A DNA stretch of 9,382 bases, taken from contig JACPSV010000145.1 of the NCBI GenBank assembly GCA_016193115.1, forward strand, positions 1 through 9,382, in the 5' to 3' direction. The notes beneath the pieces are model-generated. The model ran no database searches and was not told where the DNA came from. It saw only the letters and a program-made list of their open reading frames with translations. Position numbers and translations under genes: made by a program. The DNA comes from Elusimicrobiota bacterium (lineage in GTDB: Bacteria > Elusimicrobiota > Elusimicrobia > 2-02-FULL-39-32). Numbering within the stretch: position 1 is the stretch's first letter; each line of letters opens with the position of its first letter. Below, one piece after another: positions 1 to 4,453 of the stretch.

Positions 1-492
1 TGTTCCGGAGCTTCCAGTTTTTTGCCTGTGTTCGGCGCATTTTTTAATAGTTTTACATGGATCATCCTTCTGGCGACCCTCATTCCTCTCACTTTTTCGT
101 TCACGCCCGCTCGACGTCTGGAAGAGTGGGGCGCCAGCAGGGTTGGTATTTTCATGCTCTATCTGATTCTCACTACGATGGGAGCGAGAGCCGACCTCCA
201 TTCTTTGACTGCTGCCCCTCTCTTCATATCTTTGGGATTGGTATGGGTGATGGTGCATGGATTGGTGCTCTTTCTTTTGGGGCGGGTCTTCAAAATCCCG
301 CTCCGGCTCTTAGCCACCGCCAGCCAGGCGAATGTGGGCGGGACGGTATCGGCTCCACTGGTGGCGTCCATTTATTCCAAAGATTTAGCTCCCGTTGGGC
401 TTCTATTGGCGGTGGCGGGCAATATCTATGGAACCTATCTCGGTCTCTTTCTGGGGAAAATTTGTAGAACGATCTCTATTTTGTTAAAATAA
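1..492 (+). CDS. DUF819 family integral membrane protein, C-terminal part (5' end outside window)
   Basis: The frame is open from base 1 and ends at TAA 490-492, so this is the last ~163 residues of a longer protein. Seen: at least four hydrophobic stretches typical of membrane helices, and a conserved-looking block with residues ANVGGTVSAPLVAS followed by LAPVGLLLAVAGNIYGTYLGL. That pattern (ANVGG...APxVA...LAPVGxLLAxxGxxxGTYxG) is what I know from the DUF819/YjcL-like membrane family (PF05684), whose transport substrate is not established to my knowledge. An internal TTG at 22 is not taken as a start because the homologous region extends upstream. It lies 36 nt before trxA on the same strand, but a promoter candidate overlaps its end, so the two need not be co-transcribed. 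Family call fairly secure, function unknown. Confidence 0.8.
   Translation, partial: CSGASSFLPVFGAFFNSFTWIILLATLIPLTFSFTPARRLEEWGASRVGIFMLYLILTTMGARADLHSLTAAPLFISLGLVWVMVHGLVLFLLGRVFKIPLRLLATASQANVGGTVSAPLVASIYSKDLAPVGLLLAVAGNIYGTYLGLFLGKICRTISILLK
462..490 (+). promoter_or_regulatory. Candidate sigma70-type promoter for trxA
   Basis: TTGTAG (462-467) as a -35 box and TAAAAT (485-490) as a -10 box are separated by 17 nt. The start would fall near 497, giving a leader of about 32 nt before the trxA ATG. It overlaps the 3' end of the upstream gene. The -35 is only a 4/6 match, so this is a pattern-based suggestion. Confidence 0.35.
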
Positions 493-528
493 GAGCCATT
501 ACAATCCAAACATTGAATGGAGGCTTGA

Positions 529-849
529 ATGGCTGAAGAGTTGACGGATTCTAATTTTGAAGAGAAAGTAATAAAGTCCGATGTGCCGGTACTCATTGAT
601 CTTTGGGCTCCGTGGTGCGGTCCCTGCCGCATGCTTTCACCCATCATTGAGAAGTTAGGGAACGATTTCAATGGCAAGGTAAAAGTATACAAATTGAATA
701 CGGACGACAATCCCAATACGGCCGTGCATTTTCGGGTTCAGGCGATTCCCACATTGCTCTTTTTTAAGTCCGGCAAAATTGTGGAACAGATGGTAGGGGT
801 TCAGCCGGAGAAAGAAATTCGCCAGCGATTAGAGAATTTGTTAAAGTGA
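529..849 (+). CDS. trxA: Thioredoxin
   Basis: Cytoplasmic disulfide reductase of 106 residues, the normal length of a single-domain thioredoxin. Seen: the redox motif WCGPC at residues 29-33 in the context LWAPWCGPCRMLSPI, the buried Asp region before it (VLIDLW), the cis-proline loop IPTLLFF (Pro74), and a C-terminal amphipathic helix. No signal peptide. Start chosen at ATG 529 because a strong Shine-Dalgarno GGAGG (519-523) sits 5 nt upstream. Known for the family: reduced by thioredoxin reductase and donates electrons to ribonucleotide reductase, peroxidases and thioredoxin-dependent ArsC. The next gene is an ArsC-type protein, so a functional link was plausible at least ancestrally, though that neighbour appears N-terminally damaged. 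Confidence 0.96.
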   Translation: MAEELTDSNFEEKVIKSDVPVLIDLWAPWCGPCRMLSPIIEKLGNDFNGKVKVYKLNTDDNPNTAVHFRVQAIPTLLFFKSGKIVEQMVGVQPEKEIRQRLENLLK

Positions 850-959
850 GAGTTATGACCGAGCATCAGCGAGGGAATGGTTGTACCTTAGATGTTGTTG
901 GAAATAAACCATAACAATGGAGGTGAATTCTATGGGACCAAAACTCGTGCAGGAGCCAG

Positions 960-1319
960 ATGTCGGAGGGTTTTGCGCGTTCTTTGGCCGGGGACACAAT
1001 AGAAGTCTTCAGCGCGGGATCGAGACCCATGGGAATTGTGCATCCTTCCGCCGTGGAAGCCATGCGCGCCGTAGGGATAGACATCTCTCATCACCGTTCC
1101 AAAGGGTTGAGCCAAATTCCGCAAGAAAAGTATGATTGCATCGTTACGATGGGGTGCGGAGACGCCTGTCCGCAGATTCCTGCCCGAAAAAGAATTGACT
1201 GGCAGATACCAGACCCTGTGTCCGGCGACGCCCAAAATTTTGAGCGGGTCCGGGATTTGATCCAGACCAAAGTTCAAGAACTAATCCGAAAAGAATTTTT
1301 ACCAAACATAAAAAAGTAG
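960..1319 (+). CDS. ArsC-type arsenate reductase / LMW protein-tyrosine phosphatase lacking its N-terminal P-loop cysteine (probable pseudogene)
   Basis: From ATG 960 the 119 residues match the body of arsenate reductases of the LMW-phosphatase fold: MSEGFAR, SAGSRP, HPSAVEAMRAVGIDIS, SKGLSQ, then VTMGCGDACP (Cys66, Cys70) and the general-acid segment IPDP (Asp85). The MGCGDxCP wording is closer to actinobacterial-style ArsC than to the plasmid pI258 type. In-frame codons upstream of 960 still read N-S-C-R-S-Q, the end of the family's CTGNSCRSQM loop, but the catalytic Cys position reads Trp (TGG 933-935) and a TGA follows upstream at 924-926. A strong GGAGG (919-923) lies before ATG 932, which is in another frame. 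So the reading frame keeps the resolving cysteines but not the nucleophile. It is either a decayed gene, an assembly error, or a product with a non-catalytic role. A weak AGGAG (951-955) precedes ATG 960. The fusion kinase starts 14 nt downstream. Confidence 0.7.
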   Translation: MSEGFARSLAGDTIEVFSAGSRPMGIVHPSAVEAMRAVGIDISHHRSKGLSQIPQEKYDCIVTMGCGDACPQIPARKRIDWQIPDPVSGDAQNFERVRDLIQTKVQELIRKEFLPNIKK

Positions 1320-1333
1320 TACACTTTCCGTCT

Positions 1334-2710
1334 ATGGAAGACCAGCTCGAATTCCTGCCTAAAATCCCCAGACAATACAAAATTTCTAAAGTCATCAAAC
1401 GGAACGGACAGGTCGTCCAGTTCGATCCGGAAAAGATCACCAACGCCATATTCAAAGCTGCCGTGGAAGCGCAGGGATCTAACCGCCAGCTCTCCGTTCA
1501 GTTGACGGAGAAAGCGATCCGGATGCTGCAGCAAACGTGTCCTTCCCACTCTCTTCCCACCGTTGAAGAAATTCAGGATATCATCGAAAAGGCGCTGATT
1601 GAAAACGGACATGCGCGTACCGCCAAGGCGTTTATTCTTTACCGCGCGGAACGCGCGCGTCTGCGCGAAAAAAAAGAGTCCGCTTTGGTGGTGGAAGACA
1701 ATGTCCCCTACAAGCTGGTCTGGAAATCGTATGTTTGGAACGTGGATCACGGTTGTGATACGGTGGAAAATCTCAACCGTCTGGTCCGGAGCGGAGATTG
1801 GAAGAAGTTGGTGATGGATTCTGAAAGGCATTACAATTCCGAGATCCGGAAAGTTTCTCAAGATCTTTTGAAGAGAAAAGGGGAGGTGCGTCTGATGTTG
1901 ATTGCGGGACCTTCCAGCTCCGGCAAAACGACCACGACCCTCAAGATCGGAGAGAGACTTAAAGAAGAGGGAATCTCCTTCGTGATTTTAAATTGCGACA
2001 ACTATTTTAAGAGTTTGGAACATCATCCCAAAGATGAGTATGGGGACTACGATTTTGAAGGGCCGGAAGCTTTGGATCTGCCTCTGATCAACGAGCATCT
2101 CCAAACTCTGATGAAAGGGAAACCGGTGCGGATGCCCATTTATGATTTTAAGACGGGACTGCACCGCTATTCGGATACCCTGCTTCATCTGGAAAAAAAC
2201 GAGATCTTGTTGATTGATAGTTTGCACGGTCTTTACCCGCCTTTGTCCGAAAGTGTTGCTCCGGAACAGAAGTTCAGGTTCTACATTGAGGCGATTTGTC
2301 AAATCAAGGACCTGTCCGGCAATTTTGTGCGTTGGACAGACTTGAGGATGCTTCGAAGAATGATTCGGGACAGCCATCAGAGGGGATGCGAGCCGTCCCG
2401 CACGGTCGGACACTGGCATTATGTGCGCCGCAGCGAAAAGAGGCACATCGTTCCTTACATTCATACGGCGGACTCTGTTTTCAACGGTTCCCTTCCCTAC
2501 GAGTTGCCGGTGCACAAGACATTTTTGGAGAAAAGTTTACCCGAAATCATCAAAAAGTATGATAGAGATCCCAAGAAAATGGATGCGTCTATCCGTACTC
2601 ACAGGGTGCAAAAACTGTTAAGGTCTCTGTCGCCGTTTCCTGACGTCCGTTTCATTCCCAAAGACTCTTTCTTAAGAGAATTTATTGGAGGGAGCGCTTA
2701 CCAATACTAA
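1334..2710 (+). CDS. ATP-cone domain fused to uridine kinase-like P-loop nucleoside kinase
   Basis: 458 residues in two recognisable parts. Residues about 15-112 form an ATP-cone: KVIKRNGQVVQFDPEKITNA, a central helical part, and KAFILYRAERARLREKK, as in NrdR and the N-terminus of ribonucleotide reductases, where the domain senses ATP/dATP. Residues about 186-400 are a uridine kinase/phosphoribulokinase-like P-loop domain: Walker A GPSSSGKT (192-199), CDNYFK (221-226), YDFEGPEALDLPLI (239-252), PIYDF (268-272), and LLIDSLHGLYP as the Walker B-like strand where relatives often have EGIHGL. A linker and coiled helix (about 120-185) joins them. Expected reaction: ATP-dependent phosphorylation of a nucleoside or sugar-like substrate, possibly gated by nucleotide binding at the cone; the substrate cannot be read from the sequence. 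No Shine-Dalgarno is visible before ATG 1334. It follows the ArsC-like frame by 14 nt. Cytoplasmic. Domain calls secure, substrate open. Confidence 0.88.
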   Translation: MEDQLEFLPKIPRQYKISKVIKRNGQVVQFDPEKITNAIFKAAVEAQGSNRQLSVQLTEKAIRMLQQTCPSHSLPTVEEIQDIIEKALIENGHARTAKAFILYRAERARLREKKESALVVEDNVPYKLVWKSYVWNVDHGCDTVENLNRLVRSGDWKKLVMDSERHYNSEIRKVSQDLLKRKGEVRLMLIAGPSSSGKTTTTLKIGERLKEEGISFVILNCDNYFKSLEHHPKDEYGDYDFEGPEALDLPLINEHLQTLMKGKPVRMPIYDFKTGLHRYSDTLLHLEKNEILLIDSLHGLYPPLSESVAPEQKFRFYIEAICQIKDLSGNFVRWTDLRMLRRMIRDSHQRGCEPSRTVGHWHYVRRSEKRHIVPYIHTADSVFNGSLPYELPVHKTFLEKSLPEIIKKYDRDPKKMDASIRTHRVQKLLRSLSPFPDVRFIPKDSFLREFIGGSAYQY

Positions 2711-2773
2711 GTATTATCAATATTATTTCTGGGGGGTCAGACAGGAGCGGATTGGGCCGCTCTGGATTCCCGT
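2711..2773 (+). pseudogene. Short remnant resembling the N-terminus of a putative molybdenum carrier (GGQTGAD) protein
   Basis: Directly after the kinase stop, codons in the frame of the next gene read VLSILFLGGQTGADWAALD (2711-2767) before RES and the next gene's ATG at 2783. GGQTGADxAALD is the hallmark nucleotide-binding start (usually IISGGQTGADRAALD) of the putative molybdenum carrier family (PF12694) within the SLOG/Rossmann superfamily. There is no start codon apart from a CTG at 2729, and the family's continuation (GWCPKG region) is absent from all three frames downstream. I read it as a gene start truncated by a deletion that brought the 275-residue gene in. Only about a dozen matching residues, so chance cannot be excluded. 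Confidence 0.4.
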
Positions 2774-2782
2774 GAGTCTACA

Positions 2783-3610
2783 ATGGTTGAAAATTCATCA
2801 TTTAATTGCTGTGTCCTCTTAGATTCTTTTGAGTCGGGCCAGACAGGTTTAATCGCGAATGTCCTCTCCGAAATAACGCAAATTCCTGTTTTTGACGCGA
2901 CGCAGAAGCTCGCCAAAAGTTTTGGGTTCCTTTTGGAAAACTGCTCGGAGGATACCGCCCGGAAGTGCGTCACGGCGCTAGAAGCGGTCAACATAATAGC
3001 GCGCGTTTGCCAGAACCAAGATCTCGTCCAACTGCCAGATTTCGTCGAAATTAAAAAAGCGCTGTTCAGTCCCGAGGGGATCTCTTATTTCACACACGGT
3101 TCCGAAAACCAGTTCACATCAGAATGGAAAAACGTCGCGCTGATATCAACGGGCGTCTTTAGACAAGAAATCATATCCGAACATACAAAAGTGGTGAAAC
3201 CCTCCGCTGGGGCGCAGGCTGCCCGCGTGGGTCTTATGGCAGTCGGGGTTCCCATAGGATTTGCCAAGGAAAAGAAAGTCACAGTGAAATCAAAAGAAAC
3301 CGCTCTTTACTTTTCCTTAGACCTCTTTTTGTCAAACCCCGTTGCAAGAATCAGAATCAATCCCAACTCCTTTACATTTGATTGTCTGAAAGAGCAGATG
3401 ACTTACTCCTCAACCACCAACTTCCGGTTGTGCGTTCAGGAGATTGTAAAACTTTCTCCCTCCGCCCGTAAAAATCAGGGAACCGAATTTATCCTTGCGG
3501 GGAAAGCTTTGAATCTGCTGCATTACGATACTCCCTACGACCTCGATAAAGAAAACCAGCGGATCCTCTCGATCTCAGGATATCAAACCCCACAAAAAAA
3601 ATCGCCCTGA
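2783..3610 (+). CDS. Hypothetical protein, 275 aa, unrecognised
   Basis: I do not recognise a named family. The first ~70 residues (CVLLDSF...GLIANVLSEITQIPVFDATQKLAKSFGFLLENCSEDTARKCVTALEAVNI) have the beta-alpha-alpha-beta rhythm and the 'xxENxSEDTAxKxxxxLEAxxI' ending seen in domains with a ribosomal bL12 C-terminal-like fold; this is inference. The middle and end look like a mixed alpha/beta region (YFTHGSENQF, EWKNVALISTGVFRQE, LDLFLSNPVARIRINPNSFTFD, SSTTNFRLCVQEI, LSPSARKNQG). No signal peptide or clear membrane segment, so probably cytosolic. ATG 2783 is the first conventional start after the in-frame GGQTGAD remnant; no Shine-Dalgarno is visible. The stop lies in the left arm of a bidirectional terminator. 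It is likely a real gene because the frame is open for 275 codons with ordinary amino-acid use. Confidence 0.65.
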   Translation: MVENSSFNCCVLLDSFESGQTGLIANVLSEITQIPVFDATQKLAKSFGFLLENCSEDTARKCVTALEAVNIIARVCQNQDLVQLPDFVEIKKALFSPEGISYFTHGSENQFTSEWKNVALISTGVFRQEIISEHTKVVKPSAGAQAARVGLMAVGVPIGFAKEKKVTVKSKETALYFSLDLFLSNPVARIRINPNSFTFDCLKEQMTYSSTTNFRLCVQEIVKLSPSARKNQGTEFILAGKALNLLHYDTPYDLDKENQRILSISGYQTPQKKSP

Positions 3611-3634
3611 CCATGGACGGCCAGAACGATTTTT
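3597..3634. terminator. Bidirectional intrinsic terminator between the 275-aa gene and tRNA-fMet
   Basis: AAAAATCG-type arm at 3597-3604 pairs with CGATTTTT at 3627-3634. The interior pairs as CTG-CC against GG-CAG around a small loop (3607-3624). T-rich tracts follow the stem on both strands: TTTTTCTTT rightward, and a run of eight T on the minus strand. It ends the plus-strand gene, whose stop codon (3608-3610) is inside the stem, and lies just 3' of the minus-strand tRNA (ends 3636). Confidence 0.7.
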
Positions 3635-3675
3635 CTTTCGGTGGCTGGATTTGAACCAGCGACCTTTGGGTTATG

Positions 3676-3913
3676 CATACCACCACGGCTTTCGCAGCTC
3701 CTGGGTTTGAACCAGGATTTGTGGTCTGGACTTTCTCTTCATCCTCAGCCGGCTTACGCCGCTGTTAGGATGTCTGCCATTAAGTCTCTACACCTTCTAT
3801 GCTGGCGTTTAAGCTAGAATAGCTTGGCTCGGGATTACCTCGCCACTGGCTTCCCCGAATTTGACAGAAGTTCGCGCATAAGTTTCCTTTTGCGCAGCCC
3901 ATTGCGAAATTAG
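3676..3913 (-). ncRNA. Group I ribozyme core (P1 3' strand to P9 and terminal G)
   Basis: Minus-strand elements in order: P1 3' strand CTAATTTCGC (3913-3904) and guide GGGCT (3900-3896); P2 hairpin 3895-3874 with a GAAA tetraloop; P3 CTGTC (3867-3863) with GGCAG (3778-3774); P4 TCGGG (3858-3854) with CCCGA (3833-3829); P5 GCC-AGT-GGC (3850-3842); P6 AAGCTA-TTC-TAGCTT (3825-3811); R block GTGTAGAGACTTA, with P7 GACTT (3786-3782) pairing AAGTC (3733-3729, S block AAGAGAAAGTCC); P8 CATCCT/AGGATG with inner CAGC/GCTG and GGC-GTAA-GCC tetraloop (3772-3740); P9 ACCAC/GTGGT (3725-3721/3686-3682) holding two hairpins, one of them T-arm-like. The P/Q/R/S wording (AAATTCGG, CCGAGCCAAGC, GAAGGTGTAGAGACT) is very close to the Azoarcus tRNA-Ile intron, i.e. 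subgroup IC3-like. Helices were paired by eye. Confidence 0.88.
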
Positions 3914-4321
3914 TTCCCAAGCGTTACGATAATCAGCGGAACGAGGTTTTCGTTGACGCTTGTCAGTTTCAACCAGGTGAATCTCACTGGCGTAACTGAT
4001 AAACACATCCACAGGAAATACATAGAACAGATTAAGATCCAATATATACACCATTGCAAAATCAAAGTCTGCTGGCGTATAAACATCCCGAATCATCGTG
4101 TTCCGATTCGTTTTGGTTCGACGATTATCAACCACGTAGTTTTCACGTACATCATCAAACCACGCAAGCTTAACTTGGATCTTAGCAAGAGTTCCTTCAA
4201 CATCGAAGACGACATCATAAGGCAAGCAATCCCCGATAGGTTTCAGAACTCCCCAGCCACGCTTTAACGCTTCAAGAGTGGCTGCTTGTTCTGCAAGATT
4301 TCCTTTTTGACTTGTGTTCAT
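3809..4321 (-). CDS. PD-(D/E)XK homing endonuclease, I-Ssp6803I type, intron-encoded
   Basis: 170 residues from ATG 4321. Known: I-Ssp6803I, from the tRNA-fMet intron of Synechocystis, has a restriction-enzyme fold and acts as a tetramer; from memory its active-site residues are E11, D36, Q49 and K51. Seen here: GNLAEQAA with E11, LPYDVVFD with D36, and IQVKLAWFD with Q49 and K51, at exactly those numbers. This supports the M1 start although no Shine-Dalgarno precedes it and the start lies just past the P1 5' strand. Expected role: cut the anticodon region of intronless tRNA-fMet genes to start intron homing. Residues about 137-170 (after NAWELISQW) are encoded by the ribozyme itself: P1 3' strand, guide, P2, P3, P4, P5 and part of P6. 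The protein is about 20 residues longer than I recall for I-Ssp6803I. Expression may depend on P1 opening (inference). Confidence 0.92.
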   Translation of the reverse strand: MNTSQKGNLAEQAATLEALKRGWGVLKPIGDCLPYDVVFDVEGTLAKIQVKLAWFDDVRENYVVDNRRTKTNRNTMIRDVYTPADFDFAMVYILDLNLFYVFPVDVFISYASEIHLVETDKRQRKPRSADYRNAWELISQWAAQKETYARTSVKFGEASGEVIPSQAILA

Positions 4322-4332
4322 TCTAATTTCGC
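3904..4332. repeat. 10-bp inverted repeat forming intron P1, with the endonuclease gene in its loop
   Basis: Plus-strand GCGAAATTAG at 3904-3913 is the exact reverse complement of CTAATTTCGC at 4323-4332, about 410 nt apart. On the intron RNA this closes a long P1 that continues through the guide/exon pairing (GGCU-C-A with U-GGGCU). It places most of the endonuclease reading frame in loop L1 and brings the 5' splice site next to the core. Confidence 0.75.
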
Positions 4333-4378
4333 GGAATTGAGCCCAACGAGCTACCAGACTGCTCCACCCCGCACAGGG

Positions 4379-4408
4379 ACTATATCATAATCGTTCATGG
4401 AGTGTCAA
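4379..4408 (-). promoter_or_regulatory. Promoter of tRNA-fMet
   Basis: On the minus strand a perfect TTGACA (4408-4403) lies 18 nt from TATAGT (4384-4379, 5/6). The tRNA's first base is at 4373, so the predicted start falls within a base or two of the mature 5' end, leaving almost no leader for RNase P. Confidence 0.7.
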
Positions 4409-4415
4409 TTTTAGC

Positions 4416-4445
4416 TTGACAGGGTTGTTTTGTTTCTGGTAGAGT
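4416..4445 (+). promoter_or_regulatory. Promoter of the secreted propeller/porin-like gene pair
   Basis: On the plus strand a perfect TTGACA (4416-4421), an 18-nt spacer and TAGAGT (4440-4445, 4/6). The predicted start, around 4452, is at or just before the ATG at 4454, which has no Shine-Dalgarno. This implies a leaderless or near-leaderless mRNA. It is back to back with the tRNA promoter: the two -35 boxes form the inverted repeat TGTCAA-7nt-TTGACA (4403-4421). Confidence 0.5.
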
Positions 4446-4453
4446 GTTTGTGC

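Larger units (their letters stand above)
3676..4339 (-). mobile_element. Group I intron with PD-(D/E)XK homing endonuclease, in the anticodon loop of tRNA-fMet
   Basis: The 664-nt intron sits after U33 of tRNA-fMet and ends in the obligatory G (3676) before the CAU anticodon of the 3' exon. The 5' splice-site U (4340) forms a U.G wobble with G3899 in the internal guide sequence GGGCT (3900-3896, minus). The 3' exon CAU (3675-3673) can pair with AUG (3902-3900) as P10, which independently supports both splice sites. All four conserved group I blocks are readable (see ribozyme entry). The layout, a tRNA-fMet anticodon-loop site with an I-Ssp6803I-like enzyme, is what is known from cyanobacteria (Synechocystis 6803). 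Here the neighbours are not cyanobacterial, suggesting horizontal spread (inference). Mobility by homing into intronless tRNA-fMet genes is the expected behaviour of such elements. Confidence 0.92.
3636..4373 (-). tRNA. Initiator tRNA-fMet (CAU), interrupted by a group I intron
   Basis: The 5' exon is 4373-4340 (positions 1-33) and the 3' exon is 3675-3636 (positions 34-73). Joined, the anticodon arm reads TTGGG-CTCATAA-CCCAA, giving anticodon CAU with the three consecutive G29-31:C39-41 pairs that mark initiators. The D-stem GAGC/GCTC has the initiator-type A11:U24 pair. The T-arm is GCTGG-TTCAAAT-CCAGC (3660-3644). CCA is not encoded. Oddity: the acceptor halves are TGCGGGG (4373-4367) and CACCGAA (3643-3637), giving G2.A71 and G6.A67 mismatches where CCCCGCA would be expected on the 3' side; position 1:72 is U:A rather than C.A. 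The gene may be damaged, mosaic, or carry assembly errors. It has its own promoter and a terminator; function depends on intron self-splicing. Confidence 0.9.

Noticed and set aside
855..914. 19-codon frame between trxA and the ArsC-like gene
   Set aside because: Short, no convincing Shine-Dalgarno, no recognisable leader-peptide feature such as repeated regulatory codons or a following attenuator hairpin.
917..1135. 72-codon plus-strand frame with a good Shine-Dalgarno region
   Set aside because: It overlaps the ArsC-like gene in another frame, has no recognisable motifs and the look of an out-of-frame translation. The GGAGG is better explained as the ribosome-binding site of the original ArsC start.
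2830..2850. SGQTG in the 275-aa protein as a repeat of the upstream GGQTG motif
   Set aside because: Shared bases are limited to about nine and the flanking residues differ; treated as coincidence, not a duplication.
3700..3730. A second tRNA 3' half on the minus strand
   Set aside because: Only the T-arm is present, with no acceptor, variable or anticodon sequence around it, and the segment sits at the P9 position of the group I intron just after the S block.
3953..4267. 104-codon plus-strand frame
   Set aside because: It is the antisense shadow of the homing endonuclease, without start signals or motifs.
4430..4453. TTG start eight codons upstream for the propeller gene
   Set aside because: It lies inside the promoter spacer and would put extra residues before a clean signal peptide that begins at ATG 4454.
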